Shown here: piece after piece, positions 32,533-44,400 of the stretch
Layout of the letters: each line of letters begins with the position of its first letter
Position numbering within the stretch: position 1 is the stretch's first letter
Origin: Eleusine coracana subsp. coracana
Lineage: Eukaryota; Streptophyta; Magnoliopsida; Poales; Poaceae
Reading direction: 5' to 3'
DNA length: 64,000 nt
Assembly: GCA_032690845.1 (NCBI GenBank)
Contig: CM064421.1
Coordinates: forward strand, 40,538,963-40,602,962
Program-made: the position numbers and the translations under genes
Notes under the pieces: model-generated
The model's input: the letters and a program-made list of their open reading frames with translations, nothing else
What the model was told of the DNA's origin: nothing
Database searches by the model: none

Positions 32533-35040
32533 TGAAAGGTATAGGTCTCTTGCCTTGAATCAATGATGAGTTTTGGTGATAAATGACAATGCATGTTGGA
32601 ACTAACCTTTTATATAAGTTTATGAGTTTAATGTTAGGTTATGTTCCAGCATCAAGCAAAGGTCAAAAATAATATATTCATAAAGGCTATGCACCCATTA
32701 CAAGATGATTGATTGATCGTATGTTAGAAATTCTCATATGGTGAAGATGCTTGACAAAGTATGATGGTAATCAATATGTTGATAAAGGTGTCGGTGGACA
32801 TAATCAACACCCGTGCTTAAAGATAAAGACACATCACATGTTCAAATGTCAAACACAACATGTTACTGATTCATGACAATGGATGATATTGATGATAGTG
32901 TTGATTGTTGATGCAAGCAACACGTATACATAAAGAAGATCAAGGCACTTTATGAAGGAGAATTAGACAGACATCCCTATAGTTGATGATGTCAAAATGG
33001 TTATGTTAATACTTGGTATTAAATGAAAATATCAATGCAAGTATTAGTTGGAATCCATGAGTTAATAAGTGATGATGGTCAAAGCAAGGATGTTATTATA
33101 AAGTTGGAACATGGATTTCTAGTGACCATTTACAAGAAGATTTGGAAATATCATCTTGGAGATCAAATTGACAAAGTGGATACATTGCTGATGTTGGATA
33201 CAAAGTAGTGTTACATGGAAAGGCGATGAAGGTTACGCAAGACTCGGCTGCGATGGACCGTGTGCGAGGGTGAAGGGCAAGCAAGAGGCTTGGCACCGAA
33301 GTACCAAAGACAATGCTGAAGAGTGAGTTAAGGCTTAGCGCGATGAACCGTGCAAAATCATGTGAAGCTATGGATTATCCACATCACTCATTTAACGGAA
33401 CAAGAAGATGATGTTGATATGTCACAACAATTGCAATTGACAAAAGAGCTAAAGGTGAATATAACAATGTCAAAAGAAGATCAAGTGGCTTGAATATAAG
33501 AAGTTGTGAAACTTTATAAATGGATAACATCAAGTCTATCTCATATAGACATTGCTTAAGCCAAAGATATAATATTGGATATATATGCTTATTGATGACT
33601 AATCAAATAAATATCTAAAACGATCAATTGCTTATGGAGTTGGTGACCCTCATAAAGAAGAATGAATATGATATGAAGGTGTTTCTATTGACATAGATTT
33701 TCTAATTGCTATTGAGTATAGGAATGTCGTACTATAAAGAGGGATGCAACTTTGATAGTTTTGCTTATGTCTTGATGCTCAAATTGATCTAATAACCTTT
33801 GAGATAGTGTTTAGCAAATCTATGTATGATTTTGGAGCTTGGTAATAGTTGGATTGGATAGCCCTTTAAATTATCTTTCCATAGAGTCCAAGATCACCTA
33901 AATCGGTCTCCGGAGTCAAAAGTTATGGGCATTTTTCTATCGGTTATCTACCTGTATTGTTCCAATCAGCAGTGCCGATCGGGGTATCGGCAGTGCTGAT
34001 CTGGAATCAGAAAAACGTATTTTCCTTGCCCTCTGTGGTTCCCTCATCGGCAGTGCCGATCTTGGCATCGGCAGTGCCGATGCAGGACATCCAGAGCTCC
34101 AAACGACTAGTTTTTGAGCCTCTCTATCGGCAGTGCCGATCCGAGTATCGGCAGTGCCGATGCGGGACGTCCAGAGCATCAAACAGGTAGTTTTTGAGCC
34201 TCTCTATCGACAGTGCCGATGTGGGGGCGCCCAGAGCCCCAACGGCTAGTTTTTTAGCCTCTCCTATTTATATCCTCTTCGGTCCTAACGTTGGGGGTGC
34301 TGAAAATACATCAAAGAAATATTCATTTGAGCCAAAAATTACCTCTCCACTCTCTATTTTAGTGCTATACCTTGTGGGTGAGATTGGGTGAGAGATTGAG
34401 AGAGAAAGAGCAAAACTCCATTGTTGAGCACTTGAGCAATCAAGCAATCGTTGTGGCATTTGTTACTCTTGGAGATTCATCCCCTAGATGACAAGGTGTT
34501 ACCCGGTGAGCTCCCAAGCTTATGGTGAGCCGCGAGAAGTTTGTGAAGGTTTCGATGGACCTCTGAAAGAAAAGGAACCAAGAGAAGGAAATTCGATCAA
34601 AAGGGTTGAAAGAGACCCGGCTCAAGTGTGACCGAGCCCCTCAATAGAGACGTAGGACTCATTTGAGAAGTCCGAACTTCGGTAAATAAATATTGTGTCT
34701 TTGTGTGCTCCTTTATTTAATTGTTACTTTTTTATGCTCTAGGATTTGCTCTTATATTTACTTAAATTACTAGATCTACTTGTGTAGCTTGTGTCTAGTA
34801 GTTGCTATATTGTTGTAGTGCTTCATATTAACTGTTGTAGTCTTTTCATCAACCTAGTAACTGTGAAACCAACACAGATATACTTTTAGGCGACTTTCTG
34901 TTCCACTATCGGCACTGCCGATCGGTCCCATCGGCACTGCCGATCGTACTGATTCTTTTTGTTAAGTCTAATTTCGTAGAAATTTATAGAATCGCCTACT
35001 CGCCCCCCCCCCCCCCCTAGGCGACATCAAGATCCTTTCA
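32533..35040 (+). repeat. 3' LTR of outer element
   Basis: 2508 bp, TGAAAGG to CCTTTCA, ending before AATCT. It keeps the U3 part lost from the 5' LTR, with palindromes ATCGGCAGTGCCGAT in loose tandem units (33965-34225) and a TATTTATAT box at 34265-34273. A C-run sits at about 35003. Confidence 0.87.
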
Positions 35041-35045
35041 AATCT

Positions 35046-36690
35046 TATATCTTGGTATAAACGTTTTCGAAATTAGATAATTTTTTTTGAGAGACAAGCG
35101 AATTAAAAGTTTAGAATCCAAAATACGTACTGGTATGTGCTTTGACTAACCACAGCATGACACTGAACCATCCAGTTTTTATAAAAAACACAAAAACCGT
35201 CATAGAAAACAGAATCTGGTACTACAACAAAAATGTTTGGCGTCTTATTTTTACAGTTTACACTTGAGTTTTTTTTATTAAAAAACCGAGCAGTTTATGA
35301 TTTTGTTAACCCTGGCCCTTCCTACTACATAAGCACCGGTTTCATCTTGACCATCGGTTCACCACCACCGAGCGAAACTGAAAGCACCGGTGCTCCAAGA
35401 GCAGGGCTAAGGGTGCGACTGTTTTGGATCCAAGGGTCCGGGGGATATCATTTACTATATATCATATTTCAATCGAGATACTAATTCAAATATATGCTAA
35501 TTAAATAGTAATTGCAAAGCTTATATAACATACATGTAACTAATGCTTACTATAATGCGGGACACCGTAAAAGAAAATACTAATAAATTTTTATTGGGCC
35601 ATTGTTTCTTTCAATATTTTTTTAAAATCTTTTTTTTACCTAGAGAAAACATCTAATGTTAAAATTAAATGTTTTATAAAAATGTAAGAAGCCGCACACT
35701 AACATATCAAAGATCATGGTCTATTAATACTACACAACACAGGTGTTCAATAGTGAGAGAGCTCCCTATAAAAGGACATCATTGTGATATTTTATTGTAT
35801 TAAACCTCCTAATGAACAGATTATAAATATATTATTAATAACTAATATAGGTATACTTTATCTGACGAAGACTTCAAGATGCCTTCTATCAATGGGTCAT
35901 AAATGGCCATATTTGAAGATGGACATTAGAACTCAAATGTCAGATTTCATAAACTCTGCAAGCTCAATCTCATTCCATCAATATTTATAGTTGTTTAATA
36001 GGAATTAGATATCCTTTGGGATACATTGTAATGAGGCGATAATATGCACTAAATTAAGAAAAATATTTTGTATATCTGGATTAAGGGTATATATCAATTT
36101 CATCAAGATTTTTGAAAATGACATGATAGACCATACAAGGCAACAACCAACTCAATATGCAAAAGAACAAGTCTGCAACATGGATCCACTTCAATGTTTT
36201 AGATCTTTTTCAGTCATAATCCCTCATGTGACATTTCACATTCATCTCACCAATTGGTTCCCTTTTCTTATGGCTTTTGGTTTATTATGTCTCGTATGGT
36301 TGTCTTGTGTTAGAGTCAGAACTAGAAAGTTTAGTTTGACAAGGGTCACCGTAACAATTGCTTGAGGAGACAATAACTGAATTGATTTAAGGATAGTTAC
36401 TCGGCTAGAATTTTCGTATATTCGAGCCTACTTCAAGACCCATATAAGGTCACACTACATGTCCAGAGCAACCTTCAAGACCATCTCACATCCAACAAAA
36501 ACTTCATCATCATCACATAACATTTGCTTTACATCCATGACATAGAAAGACCCAATTCATTTTCTTTCTTTGAGCAATGCTCCGTTCTTGTATCCCAAAC
36601 TGCTGAACGCACTCTCGTCCTCTCTAATCTCTATGAGTGAGGGTGGGGAAAACCTCTTTTCTAAAAGAAATGATAACTCAAAGTTGGTTG
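35046..36690. other. intergenic, AT-rich
   Basis: No supported gene. A CACCGGT-rich patch at 35330-35400 recalls CACTA subterminal repeats, but no termini are visible. Confidence 0.4.
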
Positions 36691-36693
36691 TAT

Positions 36694-37157
36694 ATTACGA
36701 TAATAATTTGTAACGGATACGAATTAGGGAAATGGAATCTCGAATCCTCTTGTAAAACACCACTATCTGCTCATGTATCATAGACACATAGAGTGTCCTC
36801 TAACTTAGAACATAATACATTGTCCATGATTGAACACGCATCTAAAGTGTGAAGAACCAACATCATTCCGTTTTCCTAACCTCATGTGTGATCTATAGGG
36901 TAATTTTGATCAGCAATACCAATAAAGAGAATTACCGGGAAAATAATTTGTAATGGACATGAATAAGGGAAATTAAATTCCAAATCCTTGCCTCTTGTAA
37001 AACACCACTACATGCTGCATGTATCACATATACATAAACTGTCATCTCACTTATACCATTCTGCAGTTGAACACGCATTTGAAATCTCCATTATGTTTCG
37101 CTAATCACAGATGCGATCTCTAAGGTAACTTTGATCAGCCATGCCTATGAAGAAAAT
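36694..37157. repeat. tandem duplication at 3' end of sugar transporter gene
   Basis: Two diverged units (about 36694-36930 and 36931-37157). Shared landmarks are AATAATTTGTAA, CTCTTGTAAAACACCACTA and a TTTTGATCAGC/TTTGATCAGC end. The second unit reaches the transporter stop codon, so the 3' UTR of that gene lies in a duplicated segment. Confidence 0.7.
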
Positions 37158-40100
37158 TATACGGAGGCGCCATTGTTGGCATTGATCTTGCCGTTGCCGT
37201 TGACAATGTGGTGGTTGTCGTCATCCATGTAGCGCTTCCAGAACCAGTGCTGCTTCCACACCCTCTCCGTCATCTCCTCGATGGGCACGTTCTTGGTCTC
37301 CGGCAGGAAGAATAGGACGAAGACCGACATGACGAGGACCCAGGCGGAGAAGAAGACGAAGATTGCGTACTTGAGGTGGCAGAGCATGGAGAGGAAGGCC
37401 TGCGCGATGACGAAGGTGAAGAGCAGGTTGACGCAGACGGTGACGCTCTGCCCCGCGGACCGCGTCTCGAGCGGGAACGTCTCGCTGGGGATGAGCCATC
37501 CGAGCGGGCCCCATGACCAGGCGAAGGAGGAGACGAAGGTGCAGACCATGACCACGACCATGATGGCCCATCCGTGGCTGAGGTTGTCGGAGTGGTCGGT
37601 GACCTTGATGCCCAGCACCACCGCGATGATCACCTGCGACAGGAACATCTGCACGCCGGCCTCCAGCAGCAGCATCCGCCGGCCCACCCGGTCCACCGAG
37701 TACACGGACACCAGCGTGGACAGCACGTTCACCGCGCCCGTGATCACCGCCGAGTAGAGCGACGCGTCGCTCTTGAACCCCAGCGTGTTGAACAGCACCG
37801 GCGCGTAGAACATGATCGCGTTGATCCCAGTGAACTGCTGGAAGATCTGCATCCAGTATAGCATTCCGACATTTGCGTTCATGTCAGTTGTCAAGAAACC
37901 AGCATCATATACGGCTAGTGATCAACACAAGCATTAAGCGAGCGGGTACCTGGAGGAGGACAGCGATGACGAGCTGCGGGCGGTTGCGGCGTTGGAGCAG
38001 GTTGCGGAAGGGGTGCTTGACCTCCTGGGCGATGCGGCTGGCCTCCACGATCTCGTTGAACTCGGGCTCCACGTTGTCAGTGCCGCGGATCCTCTTGAGC
38101 ACGGCCTTGCCCTCGTCCAGGTGGCCACGCTCGATGAGGCTGTTGGGCGTGTCTACCACGAAGAGCGCGCCCAGGGTCAGCAGCACGGCCGGGATGCCGG
38201 CGAGGGACAGAGAAAGCCGCCAGCCCCACGGGTGGATCCTGCATACACAATGCCATCAGGTTCAGTTCGATTCCTGAGAAGCGAAGCGTATACACGAAGT
38301 GACGAACAGAGTACAGAGACGAGAGCGTACTTGGCGGTGCCGTAGTTGACGAGGCTGGCGAAGAGGATGCCGATGGTGACGTTGAGCTGGAACAGGATGT
38401 TGAGCCCGCCGCGGATCCTCGTCGGCGCGATCTCAGACAGGAACAGAGGAACGGCCTGCACCGGTCGAACAAACGTCAGCTTACGATGAGCAATGTTTCA
38501 GTGCAATCGATCGAGCTCACCTACTAATTCTCGACAGTTTGATTAAGATTTTTATAACTGAAAATGATCAACTACTGAAAAATTCTGATCCTTTTTTAGG
38601 AGCAATTTCTGGTTTCCCCCGGTCTCCTAATGTAAAGATTCTAAGCCCAAAACATTTTTGGCCCAGCGCAGCGGTTGGTGCAATGCATCACATCACAGCG
38701 CAGGTTGCTGCACCCTGCCAACAAGTTGACTAGTTGAACCGAAGCAGACACCCAGCACCTGCAGCAGACACACATCCTTACATCTAAAATTCTAAACAGA
38801 GAACTAATCAACCAGCGCTACCACATAGCCCTGATTTGTTTGCTGATCCTAGGTCTCCATCAAACTTCTTTTCCAGCCAATGGACGCTTAATAAACTGAT
38901 CACAAGAGCACTGTCCTAATCCGGCCTGCTATAATTGCGCTGCAGTTGTCTTATCCGTTGCCTTGGAACATGTATGATTTGCGACGCATATTTGATTTGA
39001 TATCCTTATATCTGATTTTTTTCCCTCTCTAGAAAAATTGCTACAAAACCTTGTGCATGTTCTGATTGCAGATGCACAGATAGCAAAAGATTGGTCACTG
39101 CAGTGAACACTGACAAAAACAGAACCTGAAAAGAGTCTAAACGACCAGCTCGTGCTCGTCCAAGTCAACTAGTCAAGCATCATCCCTGCAGGCTGTAGCA
39201 GCCGCGCAGCTTCCTGCAGGGCTAGAGGACGCCGCGAGTCCGCGACACGCGACCCCTGTGGTGTGGCCTTGCTTAGAATTGATGGCGTCTGCTACTGTAG
39301 CTTAAGTCAACAGTTACGACAAACCACGGAGAAGATTCTCGTGCCGATCGCAACTGGGACAGCTAAAGAGCAGGTAACCACCGGAAAATGCAAAAGAGCT
39401 ACCAGTGCAAGTAAATCCGAAGCAATTATAGGTTCAGTGCACACCTATCACCAGTTCATTGGTGGGAGCTGGTTCAGCAAGTTCTAAATTATGCAAGCCT
39501 TGGAATCTTAAAATTAATTAAAAAGGTTATCACTCTATGCGTTCAGTCAACGAAAGTTTCCAAGGTAGTAGTAACACAAGTCCTGCACGAGACTTGGCAC
39601 CGTCACGGATGCCCAGGTGTCCTGAGTCCATCTGGGGTAGGGCAGGAGTATATGCAATTATGCATACATGCATGATTCCAACTGTTTGACTTAAACCCCC
39701 CAAATTCCGGAAAATACGACGGGTCCACTCGCACGCGGCCATGTTATACTTAGCTGATAGGTTCAACCGACTCATGCGTATAAAATTATATGGTTAGATA
39801 TGGGAGCAAGAGCACCAAACTAGGCGTGTACAATTTTAAGACTCGAACCATATGGCCAGACTCGAATCGACGATGCTTCTCATGGACACCAAACTAGGCA
39901 GTAGTCAAGGACGGTGACTAAATACACAAACACGTCTCATGGACGCTGGAAAATGATGTCCCGTGTGCTTGCTAAAATTCCTGAAACCGGACGCTGATGG
40001 TCTGACTTGAAATAGATTCGTTCCTACTGCCTAAAACTTTTTGACTGGAAGTGTTATATCAACCGTGTCACACGATACCACTAGGATGAGTTGGGAAATT

Positions 40101-42119
40101 AAAAAAGAAGAAAACAACGAAATATAATGTTACCTGGTTGGCGAAGCCGACACCGCAACCGAGCAGGATCCTTCCGGCGATGAGCATGGCAAGGTCCTGC
40201 GCGGCACCGTTAAGTATGACCCCAATGATGAAGAAGACGCCGGCTATGAGCATGGTGAGGCGGCGGCCGAGGCGGCGAGTCGTGTAGGAGGCGAAGAAGG
40301 TGGCCGTGAGACCGGCGAGGTAGAGCGACGACGTGAACAGCTGCAAGCCCTGGTTGTCGTACTTGCAGTAATTGCTCTCCTTGTCCTGGTGCTTCTTCCG
40401 CAACACCTCCGGGAAGAACTTGCCCAGGAAATCGTCCATAGACGTCACGCCGCCTGCAAAGTTCATGGCATTTCGTATTCTCAGATTTTACACTACTTTT
40501 TAAAAAAAAAATGAGATTTTACACTACTTGGCATGAGTAATTAATTGTTTCGTCAAATTCGTCTGTCATGCAAAAGTTCGTTGCAGTAATGAATTAACAT
40601 TGTTGTTACAGGAAAGCTAGATTAGTGCCAGTATATATACTGGTCATGAAAACTCTTATTTTAAACACTCCCACTCCAAAACAGCAAATATTTGTATTGC
40701 TCTGACTAGTTTCACCTAAAATATTCATAGAGTAGTGAAAGCGTTGGGCGGCAAATTATTTTTCTAGGAATGAACAATAAAATAAATGCAAGTTGAGTTA
40801 CACACGGAAAGGAAGCGTGCATATTTTCTGTGTTTTGTTCACTGAGGTGGATGCTTTGCATGACAGCACTCTAGTACCGTCGTTTGACCTCTCAAGACAC
40901 AATCCTTCTATTTTTTTTGGGATCATGAAGGTAAGGTATAATAATTCCCATGTGTTCATGTGCCTGTGCATGTGCACACGCCTTGGAACATGTGTATTAT
41001 ATATTTGTGTGTATAAACGTTAGTACGTCGCACCAAATAATCTGAGCTGTTTACTGTTTTGTACGTGAATAACAAAGACTTCGCAGTAATACAACGAAGA
41101 CCGTAGCATTCCGTATGATAATATGAGAAATTAGTAGGGAGGCATACATGCATGCTATTTTTCTTTTAGCTCAACCTTTAATTATTTGCAAATTTGGGCA
41201 CATTTGGCAATGCAAAATGAAATATAAAGCATTACCAAACTATTTTTTTTTTTTGCGAAACTGCATTAGAAGCATTACCAAACTATATGATGTATAAAAA
41301 CGGGATGAAGCTTACAACAGTTTCACTTTCACACATGACTTTGACGGTAGGTTTCTTTCGACAAAGCCTTTTCCTATTGGAAAAATGGGAAAAAGAGAAC
41401 CATACGGCCACAAGAAAAATTAGAAAGAAATCCGTGTTCACCAGGTGGGCTCTATAGCTTAGCGCATATGCGTTGACTTAACAGGCTGTCAAGCAGATGG
41501 CAACCTCACAGCTTGATATTTCTAAGAAGCCCTAAAAAAGAAAAGCATGATATTTCTAAGACTATGTAAACAAATAATTATGATGGAGATTCTCACTATT
41601 TTGTAATCCCAAACGGTGATGATATGAAATTCTAAAAATATACTAAAATTTGGAAGTTGTGCGAAATGGAAAGCTTTTCTAATCTGCTGTTCTTGGGGCG
41701 TATTAATGGCCATGATAATACTCCATTAACTCGTTTGAAAATCTGTGCTTATCCACTCGTGTTCACAAGAAGACGAACAGGCATGCCAAACGATGCTCCG
41801 TATATCCAATTATCCACTGAAAATTTGAAAAATAAGATCGAACTCTTATAGAGCAGCATGTAATGCAGCGTGATGAAGAGAACATCTCGATTGACAAATG
41901 GTTTCGCCATGGACAAGGAAGCAGTTGTAGACTTGTAGCGCAGGAGATACGTGATGGGGACTGGTGAGAGGAGCTCGCCGTACCTGAGATACCGACGTCG
42001 TAGCCGAACATGAGCCCGCCGGTGGCCGCCATGATGCAGGAGATGATCACGATGGGCGTGATCTTCGCCTCGAACTCGACGCCCGACGGCGCCGACACCG
42101 AGAAACCTCCGGCCGGCAT
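37157..42119 (-). CDS. sugar transport protein (STP/MST family H+/hexose symporter), 5 exons
   Basis: Exons (minus strand): 41984-42119, 40134-40453, 38331-38455, 37950-38238, 37157-37846. All junctions have GT/AG and the phases close to 519 residues, the usual STP length. It is a 12-helix major facilitator protein of the plasma membrane that imports hexose with protons. Motifs in order: GGLMFGYDVGISGGV in helix 1; RRLGRRLTMLIAG in the loop after helix 2; GRILLGCGVGFANQAVP; SEIAPTRIRGGLN; WGWRLSLSLAGIPA; DTPNSLIERG; the sugar-binding QQFTGINAIMFYAPVLF; DRVGRRMLLLEAG; GPLGWLIPSETFPLETRSAGQS; and PETKNVPIEEM before the cytosolic tail. The start follows the TATA box at 42270. Introns 1 and 2 are long (1.5 and 1.7 kb). 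Which STP paralogue and which hexose cannot be told from sequence alone. Confidence 0.95.
41244..41269 (-). mobile_element. 26-bp retroposed tail in transporter intron 1
   Basis: A T-run followed by GCGAAACTGCATTAG, flanked by perfect 17-bp direct repeats AAGCATTACCAAACTAT (41227-41243, 41270-41286). Read on the minus strand it is about 15 bp of unique sequence and a poly(A) tail: an extremely 5'-truncated SINE or LINE insertion. Confidence 0.75.
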
Positions 42120-42269
42120 CTTGGCTCCCTGAACTCAACCTCAGATGATGGTGCTCCCTTCGCAAGGCAAAAATTGAAGTTTAATTAGCAGGTGTTTGTA
42201 TCCACCTCACAGATGGCGCCGGAGCGGAAGGAAGGAGATGGACACAAAGCTCACCCAGCTCTCGCTCGG

Positions 42270-42277
42270 TTTATATA
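42270..42277 (-). promoter_or_regulatory. TATA box of sugar transporter
   Basis: The minus strand reads CTCTATATAAACC, about 150 bp upstream of the transporter ATG. Confidence 0.65.
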
Positions 42278-42289
42278 GAGCGCGATTCC

Positions 42290-44382
42290 CGGTCCCACGG
42301 AGAAATTTCAAACCCATCTCACCGTCCAGATGCAGCCACGCCGCTGAGATGGAATAATATTGTGGGTCCCATGGCGTCGGGTTTGCGGGCCGTGCTAGAC
42401 CGGCTGGCTGGGTAGGCTGGTCAACAACGGCTTCCCGGCCCACGGGCCTTGCGAACTTCTCAATCGCAATCCAAAGGACTATACGCTGCTGCAACTTTTT
42501 GGCAAGTACACAAGCGCGGCGGCGACTTTCGACCAATTCTTTTAGCTTATCCATCGTAAACTCTTTTGATCTCTCGGTTCCTTTTGAAAAAAACTGGAGA
42601 GCGCCACCAGCAGCATGCAGTTTGGAAAACGGGAAAGCGAGCCGTCCTTTTTGACAATTCTTCATGGGCCCGCTCGTCAGCCAGCCCTCATTACATGTCT
42701 TCATCACTGAAATTTGTGGTGGCTCCACATTGAACCTGCAAACGTAAGCAGATTGGACTAGCACTGTTGCTCAAAGGTCCATGATCTATTCATGTGAATG
42801 GAGGACCTTGACTTGAAGATTCATCGAGGAAATTTACGCACCACGTGCGGATGAAGGCTTCACTTAGAGAACGAATATAGGACGCTGTGAAGAAGACAGA
42901 CACATAACTACATAAGTAAGAAATTGACTCCAGGTCGGCTTGTCTTTTGCGTTTCTTCTAGTAACAAACACGTCAATGTCGACAGTCCACAGTTATGAAG
43001 GCCAGCCTTCGCAGCAGTAGTTAAGTTCTCGCTCCGTTTTTCAACATGAAGGCTGCTTTGAGCGGGAGTCAGTGAAAGTTTGACTACCAATTGATGTTAA
43101 AAGTTTCATACTGAAAAAATATGTGTATAAATTTAGTCTTAAAAAATATATAATAATACTTTAATATATGGAATAGTGGTCAAGGTTGCAAATTGAAGGG
43201 CAAGAAAACCAAGCCGATATCATTTTGTATTGTTAGTGGAATAAATCCAGATTTCCTCAAGATGTCCATGGACATATAGGACACACATGCCATACACACT
43301 TTTTATCCATCTTCCAAGCACATGCTAAAAACATCTCCTCTTAGCTTATACATGAAAAAAAAACGAAACGAACTGCATTAGAACATGCTTGATCCATGAG
43401 AAATGCTCACGTACAGCCGTGCGGACACGTATGACAAGGAGAACGACCGGTCAGACCGTCAGAGTGCAGTTGTTAGCTTATCAAATTTGCTTCGTTCTTT
43501 CATAAAGATTTCCGAATTTTCATAGATGCCCACACGTGCTCCCCGTGATGCTTATCATCACTTGAACATTCAAAAGCCAAAACTGACCTGACTCGTGAGG
43601 CGCGCGGCCGCCGCACGTCGGAACTGACAACGTTCACACGCTAATTAAGCTCGCGTCATTTGGAAAATCCCGTGGTGTGACGAGTTTGCTACAAATTCAT
43701 TCTCGCCTTCTAGCCGACGAAGGAGAAGGAGCCTGCAGTTCTCCACCATCTGAACGCCGCGAGCACAGGAAATGTTTAGGAATCGGCGAAATTTCCGTTG
43801 CTGACGAGCGGCATCAGGACACCTGGGTGCTATACACGAATCGCACGATCACAAGTTCACAACAGAAGTATAGACTACTGTAGGAGGTTGACTTTTATGT
43901 TGCAGAGAGGCATTTCCTGAAGAGTAAACTACTCCATGCATCCGTTTTCGCGTGCGGAATCCCGTAACCATGTCCGGTTTTCGCCAAATTCCGTAATCAG
44001 TTTCCACGCGCTATTTCTTCTGTCTTGACACGTCCATTTCTACCGCGCGACTGTCGCACGCAAGAGAAGTTGATGTTGAACTGTTTGTTTTTAGCGATCG
44101 AGACCGGAATATGGTTTGCATAACAAAGTTCACTAACGAACACGGCACGATCGAGCACCGGATTTGAAATTCGGACCCAAATAAAGCAGCAGGTGTGAGT
44201 AACAAAGCGAATTTGACTTTCCAATCCTGTCAGTGTCAGCAGGTTTAGTTTTTCGTTGGTACGATTGTCAAAAAGGATATGCAACTGCTGTAGCTAGACG
44301 CAGGTGACTCACGCGTCGTCGCGTTGACGATAGGGGGAGGGCCGGGAGGGTTGGAAAGTAGCATCTAGATTTGCTCCCAACT
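42290..44382. other. intergenic between transporter and LINE copy 2
   Basis: Upstream region of the transporter, then AT-rich sequence. Frames here lack domains. A short CGGTCAGACCGTC motif at about 43447 resembles the inner Sirevirus palindrome and may be a fragment. Confidence 0.4.
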
Positions 44383-44400
44383 AGCAGTGACAAAACGCTT

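Larger units (their letters stand above)
11738..35040 (+). mobile_element. outer LTR retrotransposon, Sirevirus-like Ty1/copia, no pol seen
   Basis: The element runs from TGAAAGG at 11738 to CCTTTCA at 35040, with target duplication AATCT at 11733-11737 and 35041-35045. A primer-binding site for initiator tRNA-Met follows the 5' LTR (14458-14469), and a polypurine tract precedes the 3' LTR (32519-32532). A gag pseudogene is present, but no protease, integrase, reverse transcriptase or RNase H frame can be found in its own sequence (14456-17716, 30169-32532). AGGGGGAG tracts recur several times before the 3' LTR, a known Sirevirus habit. A younger element (17717-30168) and an antisense solo LTR (11932-13933) sit inside it. 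Confidence 0.88.

Noticed and set aside
35310..35410. CACCGGT-rich patch as a CACTA remnant
   Set aside because: No termini or target duplication visible; too short to support.
42207..42764. 185-codon minus-strand frame upstream of the sugar transporter
   Set aside because: It overlaps the transporter's TATA box and leader and shows no domain; most likely chance.
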